A stretch of DNA of 64,000 bases, from contig CM040090.1 of NCBI GenBank assembly GCA_022496805.1, forward strand, positions 17,974,001-18,038,000. The letters are read 5' to 3'. The notes under the pieces are model-generated. The model was not told the origin of the DNA. It worked only from the letters and a program-made list of their open reading frames with translations, and did no database searches. Numbering within the stretch: position 1 is the stretch's first letter; each line of letters begins with the position of its first letter. Made by a program: the position numbers and the translations under genes. This document shows, piece by piece, positions 35,527 through 47,249 of the stretch. This stretch comes from Pohlia nutans (lineage: Eukaryota > Streptophyta > Bryopsida > Bryales > Mniaceae).

Positions 35527-38220
35527 AAGGAAAACCAAATCTCACAAAATTTAGATCAATTCTTACATAGTTATGATAGTTTTTCTTTCTTTCTTTCTTT
35601 CTTTTTCTCAATACATGCAAGTCGGACAATTAATCTTTTTCAAGCATTCTCAATTAAACTTTAAAACATGTCAACATCATGCAAAGGTTGTGAAAGTATG
35701 CATGGTTTCATGTAATACCGGTAAATTTATTCATTGAGGTAAAAATTGATACAAATCCAATACAAGATTCTTCACATCTACAACCCTTCATACCTATATA
35801 TCTTCATACCTCAATGTACTAATAATTTTTAAACAAAAAACTTATAAACACACTTAAATTTCTTGAATGTAAATAAAGTAAAATAGCATCAAAATTAAAT
35901 GCATAGGAATTTTTCCAAAGTTAGTTGCATACAAAATATTGTTACATAAAATTTGAAAATTTGAAAATATAATTGCAAACTATTAATAAATTATTCTAAT
36001 TTTAAAATCAATTCTAATTTTAAATTGAAAGTGAAAATTTCAAAGTAAAATTGCAACTTGAATTGTCAATTATACATTGAAATTTTAAAATTGAAGTGAA
36101 ATTGTAAATTCTGAATTGTAGAATTCTTTGTATTTTTTGAATTGAGATTGCATATCACAAACTATAAATTGAAGTTGTGAATAGTGAAATGCATCTTCCA
36201 ATTGTAAATTTTAAAATAAATTTGTGTTGAGTCTTATCGCACATAAATTGCTACAACCATGTTTCATTAAAAATAAAATACAATTAATAGTACTAAGAAT
36301 TCTTGCTCTAGAAAAATTAAAATTGAAAATCATAAATTGTAAAATTGAAGACTTAAATTGTGAATTGTGAATTTTACATTGCAATTGTAAAATTTAAATT
36401 GAAGTTACAATAATTTTTTTGCATGTTAATTAATCAAACAACATACCATAAAAAAATTGATGAAATTTGCAAATAGTCAAATTACAAAAGATATGAGGAT
36501 ACAAAGGGTGTGTGAATTGAAGAGATTGAAATTGGTTGTTTATTTTTAAATGTAAAATTTATTATGATGATACCATGAACATCAATGGTGTAGAAGTAAG
36601 TAGGAAGAAGAGAGTGTTAATGAAAAGTAATTAAACAAAGTAAGAGTATTCATGAAAATTAGTTGTTGCAAGCATCCATGTGGCCAAGGCCTAATCACAT
36701 AGTTGAGCACGTGGAAAATAATCTTTAAATCTATAAATTCTATTTTCACTATAACTTTCTTACAACCTCATATTGCATTTATTTGTCTTGCAATAAAAAA
36801 GAAGAAAATGAGGAAAGCAAAAAGAAAAGAAACAAAAAAGGATTCAAAGTAATTGTGTACTAGAATCATGTTTATCAGAAATGTAGCAAAAGAGAAGGTC
36901 ACTCATGCATGAAAATCTTGGACATAGTAAAACATTGACATTTCATTATAAAATTGTTAAAAATGAATAACACATTTTTCTAGAGGCATGTAATTTATTT
37001 CTCCTTGCAACTAGAAAACCTTTAATTTTTAAGTAAACATTATGATCTTACAATCAATAGGGTTCATGATTTTTGGAAAGACGTATTTAAAAATTTAGCC
37101 AAATGATTTAATGGTTGGATTTAAAACTAGCATAAACAACTTTAAAATTAAAAGTTTTATAGTTGCCTTGCACGTCCAGGTTTCACATCAAAACTCTACA
37201 ATCACTCAATCAACTTCAAGTGCAAAAATTAGTTGGACGAGAACTTAAAGATGAGCACACATTCATCTAAAAAAATTATGAAGTGAAATGAAGATTTTGG
37301 ATTTATATTGGCCAACTTCAAACATGCAAATGATACTAGAATTTAATTCTTTAGGGATTTATAATAAGAATCCTGTAAAAATGTTCATTAAAACAGTTTG
37401 AGGTGTATGTAGAGAAACAATGACATTAATTTTAATATTATTTAAAATAAGGAATTTGTTGAAGATAGTTCTACTAGTCACGTCTCATGAATGTAAGTAG
37501 ATTAGGTATTGATGCATTTGATAGAACTCTAAATACTTCCATGAGATCCAATTTCATCAAATATATTGATAACATTCATTCTACAATATTCCTAGTTCTA
37601 CGCGATACAATTAAAAAAATAAAAATTATACAAATTGTATAATTAATATTCAATGATATCAAATTTAATTGAATATAAACTATACCGATCCAAAAATTGA
37701 CAATGTTTTGGTATTTACTTAATCCTTCAACATTCTTCCCTAATTTAGATTTTTTAGATTTTTAATTTTTTTTTTATAGTTTTCATCTCAAAATGTAGAA
37801 GTAGTTTACATTCTAAAACTGTAAGTACATGTTATTTTCTTCATAGATGGTGCCTGAAAAAAGAATAAATTCTTCTATTAACAATTCATGGTCAAAGTGA
37901 TTTGAAAATTGAAATAACCAAGTCCGTGGGGCTTACTCGATCAGACAATATTTTGTAATGGTCCATTTTATCAAAAGCATTTTTATTATTAAAAAAATAA
38001 ATCATAAAGGCCTTGGTTGGACCATCAGTTAATCGCACTTGAAATGAACCATTGTGAAATGTTTTTGATAAAACATAGTAAAAATGCTGAGGACACATTG
38101 ATAGTGTCAAAAATGCACATCTTTGAGCCATTCACAATTAAATTTCCTCATTTTTATTTAACTGCCACATGGACTCCCTTCTAGGGGGGCCACGTGTCAA
38201 TTTTTAAATTTATTTTTGGC
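35527..38220. other. Long AT-rich stretch without genes
   Basis: 2.7 kb of very AT-rich sequence. It includes a (CTTT)n tract at about 35583-35605 and, at about 35940-36420, many reshuffled TTGAAATT / AATTGTAAATT motifs. No coding signal. Confidence 0.5.
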
Positions 38221-38489
38221 CAATGCTGAAAAATAAGCCATCCTCGTTAGGGTTAGGTTTCCATCCTCGTTACTGCCGTTGCATCATTATGCACAAGTTT
38301 CGAGAGAGACGAAGTACCCTGCAACACCCGCAATCTCGAGGTCACGCCATTTGGCTCTCCTTTACTTTGTTGGCTCTGTCCATTTGGACAGAGACTATCC
38401 AATGACCACCATCGACGCTGCCCCTCAAAGTCCAATGTGCTATCTAGAACTCGTTTCACACTAGCGCGTTCCATGAATGTTGTTTCATC

Positions 38490-39010
38490 TAATAGATGAG
38501 ACGTCAGTACGTTCATTCTTGACCTCGTTCTCTGGTTTTAGGGTGGTGCTGCTGCTTCGGGCACGATGGATTGTTTGCAAGCTCGGTGATGTGATGGCGC
38601 CGGTGACGACGATGATGGTGACGATAGCGATGGTAACTGCGGGGGCGATGGCAGCTGGGGCGGCGGTGAGAATGGCCACGGCGGGTGGGATTCGTGGGGT
38701 GAAAGCTAGAACGATGGCAGTCGGCGGTGGGACGAGGGCCGGGACGCCTTGACGCTACTGTACTAGGCCGCTTGTTGGCTCTCGTTGACCAAGTGTGTTC
38801 ACTTTGTGGTTGTCAAGGCTGTCGGTTGGGGTCGTCACGGCGCCTCCGCGTCGGTGGACGAAGCGCCTTTTGCGCGATGCTCTTCCGTCTTCTTCCACCA
38901 GGAAGCCATCGGGATGCCTGTGGTGCATAAGGCCATGTGCTGAGTGAGGCCAGTGCTCTCTCCCTCCCCCGGCACTGAAACCCTAACTGCTTCCGGGGCG
39001 ACAATGCTCT
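38490..39010. other. GC-rich low-complexity island
   Basis: GATGGTGACGATAGCGATGG-like Gly/Ala/Met-rich triplets on the plus strand at 38580-38760, followed by GC-rich unique sequence to about 39000. The open frames have biased composition and no recognisable domain. It lies just upstream of the WDR82-like pseudogene but is not its missing first exon. Confidence 0.35.
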
Positions 39011-39118
39011 TGTTGTGATGTTATTCGACTTTTAATCACTCTATTGTGGTCGTGTAAATTTTTTGTGTTATTACACTGGTTCCTTCTGAAATTTGCAACA
39101 CATGTCTGCTTATGCCAG

Positions 39119-39723
39119 GTTGCTGAAACAATACACAGTAAGAAGTACGGGGTGGACCAGATTTGCTTTACTCACCATACCCGCTCAGTGGTTTACTCCT
39201 CAGAGAATGGATGGGACGGTAAGCTGTTTTGGAACTTACCTTCTCATGTGCTTTGTTGATTGTGAACAAAACTATCAAACTTCGAGAAAGGCGGTAAACG
39301 ATACACTTATCTTGTGTTTTAGGTTTTAGGGTTTCATTTTGAACAATGCTCGTAGAATATGTTGATGATGTGGGTTGAGATTGTGCAGAGTCCCTGCGAT
39401 ACTTATCTTTGTACGATAATCGATATTTGCGCTACTTCAAGAGCCATCGTGACAGGTCACTTTTCTTCAACATAGCCCAATCTGATTTTGTGATGTATAT
39501 CGTCCCTTCATCGCTTCTTCTTCAACATTTTGCTTTCAAATTTTCGTTTTGCTTCATTTTGTGGATTCTGGACAAGTACACTTGTTATTGTACTGGAGTT
39601 TAGAAAATGCTTGATGCGATGCAGGGTGGTGTCATTATGCATGTCACCTAAGAATGACTGCTTCATGTCGGTGCACTGGACCACACTGTATGTCTATGGG
39701 ATTTACGCACCAACGTGTGCTAG
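39119..39723 (+). pseudogene. WDR82 / APRF1 (Swd2-like) WD40 pseudogene
   Basis: Three exons with intact GT-AG borders: 39119-39218, 39389-39455 and 39625-39723. They encode IHSKKYGVDQICFTHHTRSV, then ESLRYLSLYDNRYLRYFKSH, then RVVSLCMSPKNDCFMS, all closely resembling the N-terminal WD40 repeats of plant APRF1/S2L and animal WDR82, subunits of COMPASS-type H3K4 methyltransferase complexes. After FMS one base is missing near 39667-39671; the other frame then reads LDHTVCLWDLRTNVC before a TAG where Gln is expected (39721-39723). The first exon and all later repeats are absent. Because introns are kept, this is a duplicated genomic fragment and not a retrocopy. Confidence 0.85.
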
Positions 39724-39759
39724 GTACGGAATTTTAAGGAATTACCTTTTCAAAAAATA

Positions 39760-40430
39760 AATAAATTGCAAAGTAAAAACTAGGATTTCAGGGATGCTTC
39801 CACTTGACTACATCTCATGCGTCGAATATTTTCAGCAATAGTCAGTTTATTGCAACTGCACTCAATTTCTTGTGCCTCTAGGATGTTAGAATCAGTTTTT
39901 GAAAACTGTAAGAGGGAATTAAATGTGAAAAGGATAAGATTTTATACATTAAGGAGGTGCGTTTAAGGATATGAGGAAATGTGCTTGCTAAGGTGTTGGA
40001 TGGATTCAAGAAAATCAATTTCTTTGAGCTTCTTTGGAGTGTCATATAACCGGTTGTTGACTTTTCAACCATTCTAATCTGTAAGTTGTTTTTACTTCTT
40101 CACCATTCTCTATTGCCCTTGCATTGATTATCTTTTGCGTTACTGGCATTATCCTTCAATGTGGGAGTGTTTGTAAACACGTAGGGGTCATTCTGAAATT
40201 TTCCAACAAATCTGTGACTGTTATTAAATCTGTAGATGTTGAAAAGTTTGTTTTGATTCCACTGCATTGGGGGAGACTCTTTTGTGAAAATTAACAGGTT
40301 AGGGTTAGGGTTTTTTCATTTGGCAATGTTGACTCTTGTTTTTTTTTCTGCTGCAATTTTTGGAGGAGAGAGCTTGCCCTCAAATTCTGACATCATGTCT
40401 TTGATTCAGGGCTTTCGACATGGACAACAT
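39760..40430. other. Intergenic after the WDR82-like fragment
   Basis: No further WD40 exons could be found. A short GTTAGGGTTAGGGTTTT telomere-like stretch occurs near 40299-40315. Confidence 0.35.
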
Positions 40431-40449
40431 GTTTGTGCATCGTCTGCAC

Positions 40450-40910
40450 TGGTTATACATTCACAGTGTATACATTCGCTACTATACATTCACAGTCTAT
40501 ACATTTGCTATTATACAACCGCTATTTATACATCCGCTATTATCACATCCGCTATTATCACTTCCGCTTGTATCACTTCCGCTTGTATCACTTCCGCTAT
40601 TATCACTTCAGTTTGTATCACTTCCGCTATTATCACATCCGCTATTATACATTCACAGTCTATATATCTGTAATTATACATTTGCAGTCTATACATTCAC
40701 AATCAAACATTCACAGTCTATACACCCGCAATTATACATTTGCAAGCTATACATTCGCAGTTTATACATTTGCAGTTTGTACATCTGTAAGTATACTTCA
40801 CAGTATATCCCCGCAATTATACGTTAGCATTCTATACATCAGTTATACATTCATAACCTATATATTGGTTATGCAATCATAGTCTCCACATCTACAGTCA
40901 TACGTCCACA
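40450..40910. repeat. Degenerate tandem repeat (TATACATTCACAGTC units)
   Basis: About 25 diverged units of roughly 15-18 bp: variants of ATTATACATTCACAGTC, CCGCTATTATCACAT and CTTCCGCTTGTATCA. All three plus-strand frames stay open across it because the unit lacks stops, giving false Tyr/His/Ser-rich proteins. Confidence 0.85.
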
Positions 40911-41010
40911 GTTTACACAATGGACATACCGTTCGTTATATGCCTACAATGGTCACATATCAATTATGCATCAATTATAGATTGGTCGTACATTGCTTAA
41001 ATAGTATTCA

Positions 41011-41595
41011 TTAATCCCTAAACGTCATAGTATTCAGAAACGGGATCACGAACGGATTCAAAGCCTTCTCACGTTCTCATCAATGTTTGGATGAAATTCA
41101 TCCAATTTTGGGAATTCTTCATCAAGTTGTTGTCCTATCTAATAGTTGGATTTAGTCATACTAGAGTACATATTTTTCTAAAATTACAAATATAGAAGTA
41201 TGTCAAGTCGTTGACCAAGCCAAAATTACATTGACTCTAGTTCAAAGTGGAATCGTGAAAAATGAGGTCATAAATTTAAGAAACACAAAAATTTCAAAGT
41301 ATCACCACAATTATGAGTATCTCATTTCAAACTCATTCCAACAAATTTTACTCAAGAATATTGAAATTTAGTTTGTAATCGAATTTAGAAGGAATTTTTA
41401 ATTTTAACTTTCAAATTTTATAATTAAATATTGGTGATTGTATTAGTGAATCAAACCGTACGGATGGAATCTAAAATTCAAAATCTAGAACTTTCATTTG
41501 TATATCGATTCCAAAATATTCTTCAAAATAGTAGTTTATAATGCTTGTTCTCAAATTGTCAATTCCAGGGACACCCTGGTACGTTTAGGGGTTAA
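41011..41595. mobile_element. TTAA-ended element, subfamily C
   Basis: 585 bp: TTAA-TCCCTAAACGTC at the left and GGTACGTTTAGGGG-TTAA at the right. Closely related in the same orientation to 52217-52802 and to the truncated 51380 copy (CAATGTTTGGATGAAATTCA, GGGACACCCTGGTAC). Confidence 0.85.
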
Positions 41596-42132
41596 CATCC
41601 TATTTTATTACTGTTTTCAAAGATTCGTTACAATATGTTTGATGAAAACCACAAATGGAGTTGATGTACGAAGCAAAGTTGTAAATGTCAATGTGATGAT
41701 CACATTTGTATGATTAGATGTATCACATATTTTTAAAATGTATTTTAATTAACTTTGCATGGTTTTATCTTGACATTCAATTAAAAATCATGAATTAACA
41801 GAATTTTCTTCAACTTTTTTGTAATGAACTTGGAATAACACGCTTTATGAGATAGTATAGTTCCCATTATTTGGTTCTACTTATTTTGGAAAATTATCTT
41901 CAAGGTCTCACTTTTTGAACTAAGAATGAAATTTGACGTAAACCACTTTTTTTTTTTTTCCCAAAAATCATAATAACCTATTTTGAAGATCCAAACCATA
42001 CAAAAAATAGTCAACTCGCACCAAAAACATGAGAAATTTTGGTGAATGAAAACTCTCCAATTTGAATAAAATTTGAACAATTTGAATATGTTCGTCATTT
42101 GCTATGTGAACGCAAGCACCTCAAAGGGTTAA
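41592..42132. mobile_element. TTAA-ended element, subfamily E
   Basis: 541 bp running from the TTAA it shares with the previous element to CCTCAAAGGG-TTAA (42129-42132). The interior matches the interrupted copy at 30041-30808. The left end (TTAA-CATCC) is weakly conserved. Confidence 0.6.
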
Positions 42133-44167
42133 TTTTGCATTTGCAATTCTATTTTTATTCATCTTTGTTTTACATTCATAGTTTTCATCAACAATAAAGT
42201 CACACTTTTTGAATTGATAAATTTCTTGAAATATAGATACTATGTTAAATTAAAAATAGAATCATTTTGATACAAAAAATTTCTAATTCATAAGTCTTTA
42301 ATACAATTCATATTTTCCTATTAAAATATTAAATATATATGTATGTGCAGTACACATAGGACAGAGCCTCACGGTTGTACCGTTCTTGTTTCAATCCCAA
42401 CCTCAGTGCAACAATGCAATGAATTTGACCTCATAGTGTCTCAACCCTCTGTCTCAACCCTCTCAGGAACCCTCTGCAAAACCCTCACGGATCTCTCACG
42501 AATCAAACGATCTTAACCCTAAGCTCCTCGGTCGCCGAAACAGGCTCAGCGAAGCAAAACCCTCACTCGCCCTGGACAGATCGAAACTCTCAGACCAAAA
42601 CACTCACTCAAAAATCCGTCACCTGCAGATCGAGCCTCACTCACTCGCCATCGACACAGACGCTCACTCCCTGCGCAGATCGGTCACCGAAGCACAGAAA
42701 CGCAGACGCTCACTCCCTGCGCAAAACAACCCTGGACAGATCGAAACCCTGCGACCCTGCTCAAACACAAGAAACCCTGAACTCCCGAACTCCCGACCAC
42801 TCCCGAACTCCATCGACACAGAAACCCCCGCACAGAAACCCTCGAACGCTCAGGAACTCGACTCACGCTCGGAACGCTCACAAACTCGCTACCTGCGCCA
42901 TCGCCATCGACCACTCTCGAAGCCATCGCCATCGAAGCAGGCCATCGGCATCACGAAGTCAGGGCTGTCAGGGACCCCTTGTGAGCCAACGTGGCCCCCG
43001 TTCATTTTATTTTTTGAAAATCCTACGTGTACCCCCCTCCGGATTTTCCGTATTTCGGGGGCCCGGGTTTTCCGGGCCAGAATCTGAAAAATATTTTGGG
43101 GTCATAGTAAAACAAATTCTAAAGATTAAATCAAGTGTTCTATCTTTAGTTTTGGCAATTAATGATTAATTCCTGTTAAAATGAAGAGAAACCCAAGTTT
43201 TTTTGTTTTTTTTTAAAATTAATTTAATTTTTATAAACCACTTCTGATTTTAAGATCCTTTTGTATTGCTTCTATATCTGTACTAAATGAAATGAATCCA
43301 TATAATTACAGAAAACTGAAAAGAATTTTAAAATACCAAAGAAGAGAATATAAAATACCTAGACTTAGGTAAGTTGAAAATAATTTAGAGTAAGGTCCTA
43401 CGCTGTTCGAAGGAATGGAACTCGTGACCTTCCCAATGCTAAAAGAGAGTTCCCAAAAGTTTCCTCAAGCCTAACAGAGTCAACCAAAGAACTATTTACA
43501 AACAATACTTGTAAAAATTTGTAATTATAGGGCGAGTTATAGGGAGCAAATCCCACTTGAACTCCATTCATATACCACTTTTTTTTTTGGTTTTATTTAT
43601 TATTAGAGAAAAAATAAATCCTACGTTATTAGAGGTAGCAATATGGTTAGAAAAAAATTGTAAGTAGCTATTACGGTAGCATTAAAGAACATTTTTTTCC
43701 TTTTAATCATCCCAAATGTTAGAACATCTGAAATAGTACTTTGGATTGTCAACTATGAAGGTCATCTAAAAATTCAGAGTTCACGATATAGTTCATCCAC
43801 CAACACCACTCAATTAGGCTCTTGAAAATAGTAAGCGAACCATTCACCACGCTTGAATTGTGCAATCATAGTGATACACTAGCAAGAGTGATTTTGAAGG
43901 CCCTGGTTTTAGAATGGATTATCCAGTGTCACAGGCCAAAAAAATTGTTCACCAACCAAATCTCATTCATAACATTCAATAGCCTTCATGCCTACTGCCT
44001 TTCCTTCATATACTTTGCTCATTACCTGGCCACTTAGATACTAATAAAGTATTGTTGGGTGTAGAATATTCCATACCATCTCTTTTAGAGCCAATGCAGG
44101 GATAGTGCATGTTGTTGAATGTTATGTTCATTTTTTCATATCAAGAGTTGTATTCAGGGCATTGTAC
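42133..44167. other. Intergenic with a C-rich island at 42390-42980
   Basis: The island is rich in AACCCTC, CGCTCACTCCCTGCGCA (near-exact repeat at about 42660 and 42707) and CATCGCCATCGA units. Open frames there (for example minus 42684-42932) are Ser/Val/Arg-rich with no domain. The rest is AT-rich with nothing recognised. Confidence 0.4.
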
Positions 44168-44282
44168 GGGGAGATCCGGCAGTTAGTGCCGAAAGGAATG
44201 GCCAAATTACTGGTTGAAACTCATAGATAGTTCTAGGCTAAAATTTGGATAAAATTTGTGATACTTGGGGTGCTACCTAGGA
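44168..44282. repeat. Dispersed repeat, copy 2
   Basis: GGGAGATCCGGCAGTTAGTG through GGGTGCTACCTAGG, matching 7305-7445 in the same orientation. Confidence 0.6.
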
Positions 44283-44699
44283 TGGATTCTTGTGTATAAC
44301 CGATTGCTTTAGTAAGTATTGGATCATTAGCAAAATAATGAGTCGTCCAAGGGCCCTTTAGTTTTTGACACTCTTAAAATGTATTGAGCTTATGACTAGG
44401 TACATTAAACGTGTGTGAAGTGTCTCTATCTTGTATGACTATCTTGTTATGAAGTATTTGAGGGAGTATTTTTTCTTCGTACCTTGCTTGAATGGCCGAT
44501 GGGAATTGCCCACGACCATCTTATCATCATTGCATCTTGCTTCTCAGGTGGGCAAATATAGGGGAATAGTCTTGGCATTTTTCACGAGTAGTACATTTTA
44601 AAAAAACTAACCAAGGTCCCTTTTGAGGAGCTCTACGAGACTTCTAAAGGGTTCAAAATTTTCCTAAAGTTTAGCTGAGACTCTCCGTGCAGAGTGCTA

Positions 44700-45403
44700 G
44701 TGGAGATGCTCTTATCCTCAAAAATTCTTCTCATAGAACCACTTTTTGGTTTTGTAATCGTGTCGTCACGCAAATGTCGTCACCAGAGTACGGGCGAACA
44801 TGCGGATCCCAAAGTGCCTCGCGGTGGGGATCATTATTGAGGACGATCCAGGACGACGACCGAGCCACGACCACGACGAACGACGACGAACGTCCATGGA
44901 GCCATCCTTCCTTCCATTGCGCCATTCCTGACTCACCGGCTAGCAAGCGAGCTCGCCCTCCCCGATCTCCTGTCGATCTCCTCTCCGCACCCCCTCTCTG
45001 ACGATTGCTCTCTTACATAACTTAGCTTAGCCCTGCCTGTCGCGGTCCTGCTGTGTCAGAGTTTCTGCGCTCATTTTGTTTTGTCATGTATTTTGTTTTG
45101 CTCGATCAGTTCCTTGCTGCAGCGCCGCCCGCCCGCGCCTCACACAGATAGATCGTCAGACAGGCAGACCTGTTCTGTAGAATCGCCTCTGACATTTCCT
45201 GCAACGCTGCGATGACGACGATTTTGCAGTGATTTTGCAGCTTGTACCAAGGAAGCAATTAGAGGGAATGCTTCTGTAGTTTGTAGTGATTTTATGCTCG
45301 TAGCAAAGAACTAATTCGATCTCTTGGAGAGTGATTGACTGTGTAGGCGTTTGCGAATGGTTGCTGAATTTTCTTGATTTTCTTGATTTTTTGAGTGAAT
45401 GCG
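44700..45403 (+). promoter_or_regulatory. Probable promoter and 5' UTR of the small basic protein gene
   Basis: GC-rich stretch leading into the start at 45404. No intron or TATA box assigned; the function is inferred from position. Confidence 0.3.
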
Positions 45404-45859
45404 ATGGGAAGGCGACGAGTGTTGGTGTTGGCGCCCGCGATCACGCGGATGCAATGCATGAGCAATCCGTACAAGAGAATCCAGGGCGGTGACAAGCTTG
45501 AGACGGTGCCCGAGAAGGAGCCGTCGACGACTGCGGTGGTGCGGAGGACGACGACGACGACGACGAGCTTCTGGTCATCATGGAGGAAGAAGAAGGCTGC
45601 GAAGAAGAAGACGACGGGAGGAGCGCGACGGCGAGGCTTCCGAGTGACGAAGCTGAGGATTAGGATGCTGTCGCCGTTGTTTTGGTTGAAGAAAGTGCGC
45701 GACTCGTACGTGAACATGATGCTGGCGATTGAACGAAGCGCGCCTCGCCAGGATTGCAGCGGCATGGTCACCTGTCCGGCGTACGTGTATCGGTCTCAGG
45801 GTGGAGGTGCCGGTGCTCCTTGGTTGTTTCCTACCTTTGCGCCTCCTGTCGTCTTTTAA
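45404..45859 (+). CDS. Small basic plant protein, function unknown
   Basis: A single-exon frame of 151 residues starting at ATG 45404-45406 (the frame is open further upstream but has no earlier ATG). After a variable N-terminus come a Thr run, a very basic stretch (FWSSWRKKKAAKKKTTGGAR) and then FRVTKLRIRMLSPLFWLKKV-RDSYVNMMLAIE. The last part resembles a short motif in small land-plant proteins, where a basic Leu/Val-rich segment precedes RDxYVxMM; from memory that family has no assigned function. The C-terminus is Gly/Pro-rich. High GC and codon-like composition support a real gene. No signal peptide or membrane segment. Confidence 0.65.
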   Translation: MGRRRVLVLAPAITRMQCMSNPYKRIQGGDKLETVPEKEPSTTAVVRRTTTTTTSFWSSWRKKKAAKKKTTGGARRRGFRVTKLRIRMLSPLFWLKKVRDSYVNMMLAIERSAPRQDCSGMVTCPAYVYRSQGGGAGAPWLFPTFAPPVVF

Positions 45860-46890
45860 GTCCGAATTCAAATCAGAACGCCGCTCTTTCTTTCTTTCTT
45901 GCGGAGAGTGGCTCTTTCCATTTCTTTGGAGCATGGCCAAGCTTCAGGCCACCATGGCTGGACATCAAGATTCTCCATGTAATGGTCTCCCAGGATGGTC
46001 TCTTAGTGATAATCAAGTACGTAGGTGTGTACAGTAGTGTTGTACTGCAATTACCCGAACCAGAGAAATTTCAGTGTTTCCAGGAGGTAGTCATGAGACT
46101 TAGTTGTCACATGATCGTAGTAATGGTATGTGTTAAGGTTCGTAGGCGCTTAAGTTATCGTATGGTTGAACTAGTCTCCGTTGGAATGTAAGAAGTGTAG
46201 ATTGGCTCTTTGAATGTACACAAAGTGTCAAGACCACCACGCATGAGTTTTTCTCGGAAGCAAGTTTGATGCTCAAGTTACATTACCTCCCGCAATGCAA
46301 CTGAGTTTTAGAGTCCATGGCTGCACAAGTTCATGCTGCATGTAATGGTTCCGTGTCACGCATTTGAGCTCTGGAACCCTGAACCGGTCATTCAATGCAT
46401 TGCAGCTTTTTTTCAGTTAATTGTTCTTTTCGTGGACTTCCGGGTCATGCGAAGTTTATGATCTGCAGGATTTTGTCTGAGGGCATCTGGTACCGGTTAT
46501 TTGGAATTGACCCCCGTGTGAAGGAATTCCGGATTTTACAATGGATCTCCAGGGTCTCCAGCTCTATTCCTGTCGGTACGTTGCATTGGAGAAGATATGG
46601 TCAAAGCCATTTCTGGCGACCTAGCTACTCTGGTTGATCTAAATCCCTATCTAAAAGTTAGTAAGGAATCTTTTCAATTGCAGACCAAGGGTGTCAAAGC
46701 TCATGATTCCTGCTCCCCGATATGCGCAGCGTTCCTGATACCTTGCTACCAACCCCACCAAAAGTCCAATAGAGAGTGTTGATTTAGGAACTCTTTCCTA
46801 CAGTCCTTTTCATACATCAACACTAATTGAAAGTGTCAAAAATGCAAATTGAACAAGATATATTTTTTTTATGTGTCGGTTACGTTAAAA
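45860..46890. other. 3' flank of the small protein gene, no other gene seen
   Basis: Moderate-GC sequence, likely including a 3' UTR. Open frames at 46395-46637 and 46597-46782 have no recognisable domain. Confidence 0.35.
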
Positions 46891-47129
46891 CCCTCTTTGT
46901 TAAGAATGCGACATTAGAATAAAATATCCCTGTTTGAAAATGAATTCTATGTTACCAAAAAGAAACTTGAACATAGAGAAATGAACAAAAAATGGTGAAA
47001 AAATAGAAAATGTATTGATATTTATTTTGTAGTTAAAATATGCAATATGTATGTGGACATGATTGTGTGTCTGTATATATAAATAAATAAAAAGGGAAGA
47101 GAGATATCGCTTATTTGATGAATTTCCAA

Positions 47130-47240
47130 TCAAGAAGTATTTATAGATTCGGCTCTCAAAAAGAGCGAGGGTCTCTTTGTTGCTATTCTACAATTCAAAG
47201 CCCAAGGACCCAAATTTCCTCACTTTCTAGTTCCAGCTTA
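47130..47240. repeat. Fragment of a TTAA-type element (subfamily A)
   Basis: Contains GAGGGTCTCTTTGTTGCTAT and CCTCACTTTCTAGTTCCA, matching the interior of 48689-49282 and of 50930-51069. Its right end has been lost where the foldback begins. Confidence 0.65.
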
Positions 47241-47249
47241 CTATTTATA

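Noticed and set aside
38477..38752. Ala/Met/Thr-rich frame before the WDR82-like fragment, considered as its first exon
   Set aside because: No similarity to the first WD40 exon; composition comes from GATGGTGAC-type triplets.
40284..40882. Three overlapping 130-150 residue frames rich in Tyr, His and Ile
   Set aside because: Produced by a stop-free tandem repeat; all three frames are open, which a real gene would not show.
42684..42932. Minus-strand Ser/Val/Arg-rich frame
   Set aside because: Lies in a C-rich low-complexity island with no domain or splice support.
45395..45403. Start of the small basic protein three codons upstream
   Set aside because: The upstream codon is GTG; the first ATG in frame is 45404-45406.
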